DNA of 5,251 bases from Verrucomicrobiota bacterium (GTDB lineage: Bacteria > Verrucomicrobiota > Verrucomicrobiia > Limisphaerales > JAHEOI01), in NCBI GenBank assembly GCA_018610125.1, contig JAHEOI010000078.1:1-5251 (forward strand), written 5' to 3'. The notes beneath the pieces are model-generated. The model was given only the letters and a program-made list of their open reading frames with translations. It was not told the origin of the DNA and did not search any database. Shown one piece after another: positions 1 to 5,251 of this stretch; position 1 is the first letter of the stretch, and every line of letters begins with the position of its first letter. The translations under genes were made by a program, and so were the position numbers.

Positions 1-516
1 GCAATACTGATCATCCACCATCCACTGCTCATTTTCACGCGGGAACAAGAAAGTCTTCGCCCAAGGAAAAATTTCCATATACCCGACTGTCGTTCCCCTG
101 CCCTGCTTTATATTCTCGGGCATGTCGACCTCGACGTTGTCAAGATCCATGGTTTCCATTTTCTTCCTTTTGGCGGAAACAAAGGCATTTTGGAGCCATC
201 GCCAATCCTCGACGTCCGCTTCCTTACAAAAAGCCTTTCCCAGCGCAACCTGATTCGGCTCGGAGTAGTGTTTGGTATCCAGCCTCTCCTTCATGACGTT
301 GACTTCGAACACGACCGGCGCCATCGCCGCCCCAACGACTTGGCACTCCAGCCTAAGGAACTCACAATGGCAGCAGGGGTTGTCACAGGCATTCAGTCTC
401 ACGTCGAACGTCTTGCCGGCAAAAAGCGGCTCATCCAGTGTGAATCGCGCAACCGGCGCTTGCGAAAGAGCGTTCCCTGCGCCAGTCGGAAGTGTCTTAT
501 AAGGCTCAAGCTTCAT
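1..516 (-). CDS. Hypothetical cysteine-cluster protein, C-terminus cut by the left window edge
   Basis: An uninterrupted minus-strand frame of 172 codons runs from ATG (514-516) to the window edge with no stop, so the gene is partial. An in-frame TAA at 544-546 limits the start, and a weak GAG lies 7 bases before the ATG. The protein looks soluble, with no signal peptide or membrane segment. It has a tight cysteine group at residues 44-58 (ACDNPCCHCEF, then C58), another at C97, and C172 in a WMVDDQYC stretch right at the edge. It also has a basic patch (AKRKKM, residues 115-120) and several Trp/acidic segments. Such C-x3-CC-x-C spacing suggests a bound metal such as zinc, but that is inference. 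I do not recognise the family; a protein ending in a SEC-C-like metal site is one possibility I cannot test here. Normal codon structure over 516 bases and cysteines in coherent spacing favour a real gene over the opposite-strand frame at 190-588. Confidence 0.72.
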   Translation of the reverse strand, partial: MKLEPYKTLPTGAGNALSQAPVARFTLDEPLFAGKTFDVRLNACDNPCCHCEFLRLECQVVGAAMAPVVFEVNVMKERLDTKHYSEPNQVALGKAFCKEADVEDWRWLQNAFVSAKRKKMETMDLDNVEVDMPENIKQGRGTTVGYMEIFPWAKTFLFPRENEQWMVDDQYC

Positions 517-769
517 GGCCGTGCTCAAAAACTCGGTTCTAGGTTAGGTTCAATGCGGAGTGACGGACTCGAGGCTTCCGTTTCCTAGAGGCACCATAAC
601 GACTTTTTCCGGACAACAGCAAGAGAAAAGAATCTCACTACCCAAGCCGGGAAATCGGCAACCCCGGGCAACATCGCATACTACACGGTCCAATCGTTGA
701 AGTCGGGACGGCGGAGCACAAGCTCCAAGGCGAGGGATGCGATGGGGAACTTGACTCAGATCGGAGGAC
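517..769. other. Gene-free stretch, probably eroded 3' end of the exchanger gene
   Basis: No convincing gene is visible on either strand. On the minus strand, after the last recognisable exchanger motif, the matching frame hits stops (for example TGA soon after the LVTSVV segment and another TAG further on). A faint YAMLPGVADFPAW segment there could be the remains of the exchanger's second-repeat helix, but the match is too weak to claim. An overlapping minus frame stays open down to a TGA at 550-552, yet its translation has no coherent character. I see no terminator and no clear promoter for the gene starting at 516. Confidence 0.5.
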
Positions 770-1106
770 GAACCACCGAGGTCACGAGGCTCGGGCAACG
801 ACGTGGCCACGGTCACCAAAAGGCTGCCGATCAGGCTCTCGGAGCTCCCGGTTTGCCTCACCAACGATTCGGCGGTGCGGGTCGCAACAATACCGCCCAC
901 AACCACGAAACCGCCGCCACCAAAGTGATGAGAACCGCCGCTTGCATCATGTTCTCCGCGGAAGCCGCCGCGTGCTCGAGATTGCCACGACGATAACAGA
1001 TGTCTGCAACGCTGAGAAAGGCCGTTTGCACGGCAATCCCTCCCACGGCGTTCGATAGCGAAAGGGCGGCATGCCCATCAATCGCCGCAGTCACCGACGC
1101 GCTCAT
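770..1106 (-). pseudogene. Sodium/calcium exchanger (CaCA family) remnant, truncated and frameshifted
   Basis: Two minus-strand frames together read like pieces of one cation exchanger of the Na_Ca_ex (CaCA) superfamily. The first (1106-858) encodes SVTAAIDGHAALSLSNAVGG, then VQTAFLSVADICYRRG and a hydrophobic helix ENMMQAAVLITLVAAV; this resembles the end of the first alpha-repeat and the helix after it. Near 905-920 the reading jumps frame to GGFVVVGGIVATRTAESLVR followed by SSESLIGSLLVTVATSLPE, the hallmark of the second alpha-repeat. A further single-base shift near 789 is needed to continue as LVTSVV, after which stops follow. The N-terminal first repeat is missing (an in-frame TAG sits just upstream of the ATG at 1106). 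The central loop and helices between the repeats also seem deleted, because the two halves lie almost back to back. It cannot encode a working antiporter. It lies 64 bases downstream of pstB on the same strand. Sequencing error could explain single shifts but not the missing parts. Confidence 0.75.
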
Positions 1107-1170
1107 ACTTGAGCACGCGGACTATCCTAATAAATTCCCGATTTGTGTGTTCTTCGGTTACAAAATTCTT

Positions 1171-1950
1171 CTACGCGCCTTCTTCCGTCCATTCATGGAT
1201 CGGACCGAGGTGGGCGAGTCGTCCGATGTTGTCCTTGGCTGTTAGCGCGGCGACTCGGTGCGTGAGCCGTTTGGCTTGGGCGAGATTGTGTGTGACGAGG
1301 ACAATCGTTCTTGTTTCCTTGAGTCGATAGATCAACTGTTCAATGGCCTGCGTGGATTGGGTGTCCAAGGCACTGGTGGGCTCGTCCATCAGGATGACCT
1401 CGGGATCGACAGCGAGCGTTCTTGCCAGACAGAGGCGCTGTTGTTGCCCCAGCGAAAGATGCTCAGCGGATTCGTGGAGTCGCTCCTTCACCTGGTTCCA
1501 AAGGCTCACCTCTTTGAGCGCCTGCTCGACGACCTCCGGGTACTGCTTTTTGGGCAAGGGAGTGACATGCCGGAGTCCAAAGATCACATTTTTGTAGACT
1601 GTCGTTGGAAACACGACCGGCTGTTGAAAGATCATGCCGATCTTGGCCCTTAAGGCATCGACATCGGTTCCGCCGGCAAAGTTGGATTTCCCGTGAAACC
1701 GGATATCACCGGTCACGGAAAGCTCGCTGTCGAGCTCCAACAATCGATTGAGGGTGCGAAGGAGGGTCGTCTTGCCAACGCCCGAGGGGCCAATAATCCC
1801 GAATACTTCATGGACGGCAATCGAAAACGAGATCCTTTGAAGCAGGGGGCGCCCGCCGGCGAATATGGAAAGGGAGTCGACTTCCAGAACGGGTTTCGAG
1901 GTAGTTAGGTTCGCACCCGATTTATCTGTTACAGGTTCTTCCAACTTCAT
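1171..1950 (-). CDS. pstB: Phosphate ABC transporter ATP-binding protein PstB
   Basis: This is the cytoplasmic ATPase that powers phosphate import through PstC-PstA. At 259 residues it has normal PstB length. Landmarks in order are Walker A GPSGVGKTT (54-62), the Q-loop in IGMIFQQPVVFP (104-115), the ABC signature LSLGQQQRLCLAR (165-177), Walker B VILMDEPTSALD (185-196) and the switch histidine in LVTHN (H221). The signature has Leu where LSGGQ has its first Gly, and Walker A has Val for the usual Cys and Thr for Ser; both remain compatible with nucleotide binding. An in-frame TAA at 1978-1980 leaves ATG 1950 as the furthest ATG start, though the bases before it lack a good ribosome site. The region K19-L27 (KPVLEVDSL) starts the conserved domain, so the first 18 residues are a variable leader. 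It is last in the operon, 89 bases after pstA. No phoU follows; a broken exchanger gene does. The PstS/C/A context makes phosphate the likely substrate. Confidence 0.96.
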   Translation of the reverse strand: MKLEEPVTDKSGANLTTSKPVLEVDSLSIFAGGRPLLQRISFSIAVHEVFGIIGPSGVGKTTLLRTLNRLLELDSELSVTGDIRFHGKSNFAGGTDVDALRAKIGMIFQQPVVFPTTVYKNVIFGLRHVTPLPKKQYPEVVEQALKEVSLWNQVKERLHESAEHLSLGQQQRLCLARTLAVDPEVILMDEPTSALDTQSTQAIEQLIYRLKETRTIVLVTHNLAQAKRLTHRVAALTAKDNIGRLAHLGPIHEWTEEGA

Positions 1951-2025
1951 GGTCGTTTCACGATTTACGATATTTCCTTACCCCTCCTATGGCCACTCTC
2001 TCCGATCCGATGGTATAGGAAGGGG

Positions 2026-2050
2026 CGAGCGTCTCCTCCTTAACGCTTCG
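2026..2050 (-). promoter_or_regulatory. Possible hairpin over the pstA stop codon with a purine-rich loop
   Basis: On the transcript strand AGCGT (2043-2047) and ACGCT (2028-2032) form a perfect 5-base-pair stem, extendable by two G-C pairs across a single bulged A. The 10-base loop contains the pstA stop codon and a GGAGGAG tract. The tract looks like a ribosome-binding site, yet no start codon lies at usable distance; pstB begins about 80 bases further on. A second purine tract (AGGAGGGG, about 1984-1991) is also too far from the pstB ATG. This could be an mRNA stability or coupling element, or chance. Confidence 0.25.
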
Positions 2051-2888
2051 CTTCAAAGGCCCTCTTTCGCCACGGAAGGGAGAATAGGCTCAGGACCATG
2101 ACCATAGCAACTAGGACGAATGCCGACGCCCAGAGATTGGGGATCATTTGGGGATTGTAAGACTCCTGGGCCAGGATGAAGATATGGTAGGGAAGTGATA
2201 AGACGGGGCTTTCTTGAACACCGTCGGGAACGGTTGCTCCCGAAAAAACGGTGGCCGTGAACATGATCGGGGCGGTCTCGCCGGCAGCACGGGCCAATCC
2301 AAGGAGACTTCCCGACAGCCAGCCGTTGAGGCTGTAAGGGATAAAAATCGACCAGACAATCTGGGCAGGACGCAGCCCAAGACCTGCGGCGGTTTCGAAG
2401 TAAGCTTGGGGAATGGCATGAATGCGCTCTGAGATCGCCACGGCCATCGTCGGCAGAATCATCAATCCGAGAACAATCCCGCCTGTGAGCCATGATTTTC
2501 CCCAGTCAAAAAACTGCACAAAAACGGTCAGTCCGAAGAGTCCGAACAGGATCGAGGGGATTCCATTAATTAGGTAAAGAAAGAGAGTCAGCGCGCGGCG
2601 AAGGGAACGCTTCTTCAGGTAGACCTGCTGAAGAAGTGCCAAGGCAAAGGCAAGCGGAGAGCTTACGATCAAGGCCGTTCCGATAAGGATGACGGTCCCG
2701 ATGATATTGTAAAAGACGCCACCGGATGCGCCCGCCTCTTTCATCGGCTTAAAAAGGAAATCCCAGCTCAGCGAAGAGAGCCCTTTGAAGGTGATGGCTG
2801 CCAATATCGCCAGAAGTAGACCGAGTCCGACAAACGTGCACGCTCCAGTAATCAGGAAGAATAACGCATTGCTCCAGTGACGCATCAT
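2040..2888 (-). CDS. pstA: Phosphate ABC transporter permease PstA
   Basis: This is one of the two inner-membrane channel subunits of the phosphate importer, pairing with PstC and contacting PstB on the cytoplasmic side. At 282 residues it has normal PstA length. Hydrophobic segments lie at about 8-31, 60-86, 106-126, 135-153, 187-200 and 250-272, consistent with the six-helix BPD_transp_1 fold. The family-typical INGIPSILFGL segment is at 108-118. The EAA-type coupling loop runs from ETAAGLGLRPAQIVWSIFIP (165-184) to LARAAGETAPIMFTA (198-212), with the conserved AAGETAP. The C-terminus is basic (PWRKRAF), as expected for a cytoplasmic tail. Two adjacent ATGs (2888 and 2885) are possible starts, and an in-frame TGA 15 bases upstream rules out earlier ones. 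No Shine-Dalgarno sequence precedes them, so translation may rely on coupling to upstream reading. It is 125 bases downstream of pstC. Confidence 0.95.
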   Translation of the reverse strand: MMRHWSNALFFLITGACTFVGLGLLLAILAAITFKGLSSLSWDFLFKPMKEAGASGGVFYNIIGTVILIGTALIVSSPLAFALALLQQVYLKKRSLRRALTLFLYLINGIPSILFGLFGLTVFVQFFDWGKSWLTGGIVLGLMILPTMAVAISERIHAIPQAYFETAAGLGLRPAQIVWSIFIPYSLNGWLSGSLLGLARAAGETAPIMFTATVFSGATVPDGVQESPVLSLPYHIFILAQESYNPQMIPNLWASAFVLVAMVMVLSLFSLPWRKRAFEAKR

Positions 2889-2892
2889 TGTG

Positions 2893-3021
2893 TCAACAAG
2901 TCAGGGTCTCATTTTGCGTGGCACCCCTCACCTCGGTCGCGTTCCCGTCTGGTCCCTTCGCCCCTTTTTCGGAAGAGCAAGGCAGGTTAGGATAAAGGGT
3001 TATCAATCCGTTGTCATTCAT
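2893..3021 (-). CDS. Possible 42-residue peptide between pstC and pstA
   Basis: A short frame starts at an ATG overlapping the last 8 bases of pstC (ATGAATGA arrangement). It stays open for 42 codons and ends with TGA only 4 bases before the pstA ATG. An AAAGG tract lies 7 bases before the start, a better ribosome site than pstA itself shows. The product would be a small soluble peptide starting MNDNGLITLYPNLPCS, with Gly, Thr, Asn and charged residues, two Cys (15 and 42) and no membrane segment. I recognise no family. The arrangement fits either a leader that delivers ribosomes to pstA or a chance open frame. At 43 codons chance is quite possible, so confidence is low. Confidence 0.25.
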   Translation of the reverse strand: MNDNGLITLYPNLPCSSEKGAKGPDGNATEVRGATQNETLTC

Positions 3022-3922
3022 TATAATGCCTTTCTTCGGCTAAGCGACCGCCAAGCCAGGTAACGGCGGCGACAATCGTCAGCAATACCAACCCCAAGCC
3101 GGCAATGGCTGCCCAGTGCAACGGGTTGCCGTAAGCGAGATGCGTCTCAGAGCCGCCCAACTTGCTGGTCAAGGTCTGTCCCGGCTCGATGATGGGACGC
3201 AGCGAGAAGAGGCTTTCGGGCAATTGGTTGTCCTGCCGCCCGACAACCAAGAAGACAGCGATCGTCTCTCCCAACGCGCGGCCGAGCCCCAAGAGGATGG
3301 CCGCGACAATGCCCGGCTTGGCAATCGGGAGGATGCCGGACCGCACCGTCTCGAAGGAAGTCAGTCCAAGGCCGCGGGCTGCGTCTCGATACGATGCAGA
3401 GACCCCCCGGATCGCGTCTTCACTCAATGTCATGACCGTCGGGAGGATCATAATGCCGAGCAGAATCCCGGCGGTGAGAAGCGTATCGCCGGTTATCGGG
3501 TCGAATGGTTCGAGCAAGGTATAGATCCAATTCCGTAGGAACAGGATCCCAAGCAGTCCGTAAACCACCGATGGAATTCCGGCAAGGAGCTCAATGGTCA
3601 GCTTGACCCCGCGTCGTAGCGAGGCAGGGAGGATTTCAGCGGTGAACAGCGCGGCGCCTATCCCGATAGGGGTCGCCAGCAACACGGCAATGACCGAGAC
3701 CGCAAGAGTGCCATAGACCATGGACAGTATTCCGAAGCGGTCCGCCCGATAGAACCATTCGGTGCCGAAAAGGTATCCAAGTACCCCTTCGTGCTGCCAA
3801 ACCGGCAGACTCTGCCAGAGGAAAAGCCCGACCATGCAGCCCAGGAAGCCGAAAGCGAGGAGCGAGAAGCCCAAGCTCATCGCTTTGGTCATGCTGAAGC
3901 TCTGGTGCTCGCCTCGAATCAT
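3014..3922 (-). CDS. pstC: Phosphate ABC transporter permease PstC
   Basis: This is the first inner-membrane permease subunit of the phosphate importer and forms the translocation path with PstA. At 302 residues it is within the usual PstC range. Hydrophobic segments lie at about 16-37, 67-95, 112-130, 146-166, 203-227 and 268-291. Family hallmarks are TAEILPASLRRGVKLTIELL (94-113), the adjoining AGIPSVVYGLLG (114-125), ILLGIMILPTVMTLSEDAIR (153-172), and the coupling loop from YRDAARGLGLTSFETVRSGI (178-197) to LGRALGETIAV (213-223). The ATG at 3920-3922 overlaps the pstS stop by 4 bases (ATGA). This supports that start and suggests translational coupling, because no good Shine-Dalgarno is visible. 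An alternative start at M11 (3892) would remove a poorly conserved tail without touching the first helix. The long loop between helices 1 and 2 (about 38-66) faces the periplasm, as in other PstC proteins. Confidence 0.96.
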   Translation of the reverse strand: MIRGEHQSFSMTKAMSLGFSLLAFGFLGCMVGLFLWQSLPVWQHEGVLGYLFGTEWFYRADRFGILSMVYGTLAVSVIAVLLATPIGIGAALFTAEILPASLRRGVKLTIELLAGIPSVVYGLLGILFLRNWIYTLLEPFDPITGDTLLTAGILLGIMILPTVMTLSEDAIRGVSASYRDAARGLGLTSFETVRSGILPIAKPGIVAAILLGLGRALGETIAVFLVVGRQDNQLPESLFSLRPIIEPGQTLTSKLGGSETHLAYGNPLHWAAIAGLGLVLLTIVAAVTWLGGRLAEERHYNE

Positions 3923-4842
3923 TTCGTGCGATTGGCCCCGAGGGAGGCTTCGTCTCTCTCGAGCTCATCCAACGAAAGGTAGCCATGTTTCCGTACCAGC
4001 TCCTGTCCTCGGGGATTTAGCATGAAGTCGACCATCTTTTTGGCGAGACCTTTTGGCTTCCCATCGGTAAGTAGGTAGAGCGGGCGGATGATCGGATAGC
4101 GGTCCCGAGCAATATTCTCGGCGGTCGGGCGGATCACGTCGCCCTGCTCGGTTTCGATCCCGAGGGCAAAGACTGTTTTTTCGTCGGCCCATGAAGCGGA
4201 AAGCTGGGTCATTGCCCCTCGGCTGGAGGCGACCTTCGTGCGGCCTTCTTCATTGCCACCAACTCGAGGGAAGCTCACCAGCGGTGCCTTTTGGGAGTCC
4301 CCATACAGCCAATCCGCAAAGACTTCCCAAGTGCCGCGGCCCGGTTCTTTGTTGTAGAAGAGAATCCGCTGATCCGCACCGCCAACCTCCTTCCAATTCC
4401 TGATTCTCTTCTCGTAAATCGCTTGAATCTCCCCCCGACTCAAAGCCTTAACCCCTGATCGCCAGACATCGCGTGAGACGACAACCGCTACCGCGTCAGC
4501 CCCGATTGCGATTTCACGGAAATCGACCTCCGGGTAACGTTGGCGATCTTGCGGGCTCACACCCTTCGATGACATCCCAAGCTCCACGCGTCCTTCCCCT
4601 AGTGCGGAAATTCCCCCCGAACTGCCTCCCTGCGTGTCCACGTAGATCTTCATCCCGCACTCCTCGCGTAAGATTTCAGCCGCTTCAGCAACCGGCGGGT
4701 TGACCGTCGTTGACCCATTGATCCTCAACACTTCGCCACCACCGTACTGAGGAGCCATCGTGGCAAACGCGAAGAGTAATGCCCATTTCACACTGCGTCC
4801 AGTCATCCTTCGCTTGTTTTCGTGTTTTTCCATATGCTGCAT
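3919..4842 (-). CDS. pstS: Phosphate ABC transporter substrate-binding protein PstS
   Basis: This is the secreted phosphate-capturing component that feeds the PstCA channel. The 307-residue protein opens with a basic segment and a hydrophobic stretch (SVKWALLFAFATMA, 17-30) typical of a Sec signal peptide, probably cleaved around residues 30-36. There is no lipobox cysteine, so a free periplasmic form is likely. The mature part has PBP_like/PstS landmarks: LRINGSTTVNPP (39-50), the phosphate-loop TQGGSSGGISAL (70-81), LGMSSK (88-93), an ALSRGEIQAIYEKRIRNW block (133-150) and NKEPGRGTWEVF (164-175). The last corresponds to the usual REPGSGT motif, with Lys for the first Arg and Arg for Ser. 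The C-terminal RPLYLLTDGKPKG...VDFML also fits. The ATG at 4842 has no clear ribosome site. M4 (4833) and especially M13 (4806) are alternatives, M13 giving a more usual short signal-peptide n-region. It heads the operon behind a sigma70-like promoter, and its stop overlaps the pstC start. Confidence 0.94.
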   Translation of the reverse strand: MQHMEKHENKRRMTGRSVKWALLFAFATMAPQYGGGEVLRINGSTTVNPPVAEAAEILREECGMKIYVDTQGGSSGGISALGEGRVELGMSSKGVSPQDRQRYPEVDFREIAIGADAVAVVVSRDVWRSGVKALSRGEIQAIYEKRIRNWKEVGGADQRILFYNKEPGRGTWEVFADWLYGDSQKAPLVSFPRVGGNEEGRTKVASSRGAMTQLSASWADEKTVFALGIETEQGDVIRPTAENIARDRYPIIRPLYLLTDGKPKGLAKKMVDFMLNPRGQELVRKHGYLSLDELERDEASLGANRTK

Positions 4843-4873
4843 TGGCGTATATGATGAGTCGGGGAACGCGTCA

Positions 4874-4903
4874 ATTATTCCAAGACAAGGAGGGCTTTGA
4901 CAA
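4874..4903 (-). promoter_or_regulatory. Candidate sigma70 promoter of the pst operon
   Basis: Read on the minus strand, TTGTCA (4898-4903) matches the -35 consensus in five of six bases. AATAAT (4874-4879) matches the -10 consensus in five of six. They are 18 bases apart, giving a predicted transcript start near 4867 and a leader of about 25 bases to the pstS ATG. CTTGTC occurs twice, at 4899-4904 and 4884-4889, a 15-base direct spacing over the -35 and spacer. That could be a regulator site, but it is not the 11-base periodicity of a classical Pho box. No clear Pho box is seen. Confidence 0.5.
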
Positions 4904-4967
4904 GCGTTTCAGCCTTCTATCATTCTTTACAAAAATTCCTGCACAATAAAGAGGAGCGAATTAAGCG

Positions 4968-5072
4968 GCTCCGCAGATTTTCGTCAACGGTCAATACTAC
5001 GGTGATGAAGACGCCTTGAAAAGGGATCGAGCCGAGGGTCGACTCAAACAGCGACTTGAAGAGCTCGGTTAA
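4968..5072 (+). pseudogene. C-terminal remnant of a glutaredoxin-like protein
   Basis: The plus strand reads APQIFVNGQYYGDEDALKRD then RAEGRLKQRLEELG and a TAA stop at 5070-5072. PQIFVNG followed by a GD/E-x-L helix resembles the cis-proline segment and last helices of glutaredoxin-fold proteins, and the charged amphipathic tail is protein-like. A TAA at 4962-4964 blocks the frame just upstream. In another frame the preceding bases read LHNKEERIKRL (ending 4971), which could be the preceding helix, so a frameshift or small deletion around 4960-4970 is plausible. No active-site CxxC/CxxS is present anywhere in the region. The pst promoter lies on the opposite strand within the presumed upstream part. 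The fragment is short (34 residues), so family assignment is tentative. Confidence 0.45.
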
Positions 5073-5128
5073 GCAGGGCTCCTTTGGGGTAATGCCATTC
5101 GGAAATTCGGGAGAAATGGTTTTGAAGC

Positions 5129-5212
5129 GCCCTTTCAGGGCTTTGTTGTGTGTCGGCGCCTGCACACCTCCGGGCTGAGCCCTAGGCTACATTGAATTGC
5201 CCCGTTGGGGCA
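5129..5212. repeat. Composite palindromic repeat element with three stem modules
   Basis: Three short palindromes follow one another: GCCCT-TTC-AGGGC (5129-5141), GGGCT-G-AGCCC (5172-5182, overlapping AGCC-CTA-GGCT at 5178-5188) and TGCCCC-GTT-GGGGCA (5198-5212). All arms are perfect, all are built from GCCC/GGGC, and the loops are one to three bases. The clustering in a non-coding stretch looks like a dispersed intergenic repeat made of modules. From memory, motifs of the type GCCCTGAAAGGGC and GCCCCAACGGGGC recur in Verrucomicrobiota and Planctomycetota genomes, but I could not verify this. None is followed by a proper U-run, so I do not call them terminators. Confidence 0.55.
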
Positions 5213-5251
5213 TTGTTCGAGAGCGCCAAAGGTGCGGGTCAACATAGCCCA

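Noticed and set aside
190..588. Plus-strand open frame of 132 codons
   Set aside because: It lies opposite the uninterrupted cysteine-cluster gene and its Arg/Leu-rich translation has no domain character; it is a shadow frame.
1258..1653. Plus-strand frame of 131 codons opposite pstB
   Set aside because: Lies wholly antisense to a highly conserved ATPase; it is a mirror of pstB codons.
3116..3538. Plus-strand frame of 140 codons opposite pstC
   Set aside because: Antisense to conserved membrane protein codons, polar and low-complexity, with no ribosome site.
4843..4920. Classical Pho box upstream of pstS
   Set aside because: No pair of CTGTCAT-like 7-mers at 11-base spacing; only CTTGTC repeats at 15 bases.
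4920..5165. Minus-strand open frame of 81 codons upstream of pstS
   Set aside because: It starts at GTG inside the palindromic repeat, and the opposite strand reads as a better protein (APQIFVNG...). It has no recognisable family.
5198..5212. TGCCCC-GTT-GGGGCA hairpin as a transcription terminator
   Set aside because: No U-run follows on either strand and the stem is only six pairs; it fits the repeat cluster better.
5129..5251. CRISPR array
   Set aside because: The palindromes differ from one another and are unevenly spaced; there are no identical direct repeats with uniform spacers.

Overview
The window is dominated by one minus-strand operon for high-affinity phosphate uptake, in the order pstS (4842-3919), pstC (3922-3014), pstA (2888-2040) and pstB (1950-1171). 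It encodes a secreted phosphate-binding protein, two inner-membrane permease subunits and the ATPase, so all four parts of a PstSCAB ABC transporter are present and look intact. pstS and pstC share a 4-base ATGA overlap. pstC-pstA and pstA-pstB are separated by 125 and 89 bases. The first of these gaps is almost exactly filled by a 42-codon open frame. No phoU, phoB or phoR is visible, although phoU often follows pstB.

Downstream of pstB (left side of the window) is the wreck of a CaCA-type sodium/calcium exchanger gene (about 770-1106, minus strand). It lacks its 5' part, has lost its middle, and is broken by at least two frame changes. The next 250 bases hold no gene I can support. Further left, a minus-strand gene starts at 516 and runs off the left edge. 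Its first 172 codons are uninterrupted and encode a soluble-looking protein with a dense cysteine cluster that I cannot name.

Upstream of pstS (right side) are a sigma70-like promoter facing the operon (4874-4903) and a plus-strand fragment (4968-5072) that reads like the C-terminus of a glutaredoxin-fold protein. Beyond it (5129-5212) lies a series of three short perfect palindromes that looks like a composite dispersed repeat. Both flanks of the operon therefore carry decayed genes or repeats while the operon itself is preserved.

The organism is a bacterium of moderate GC content with an inner membrane and exported binding proteins. The composite palindromes resemble, from memory only, intergenic repeats common in Verrucomicrobiota/Planctomycetota genomes. 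PstS also has no lipobox cysteine, which fits a periplasm-bearing (diderm) cell. I hold the phylum guess at low confidence. I see no new defence or mobile system; the window is an ordinary transporter operon with interesting flanks.
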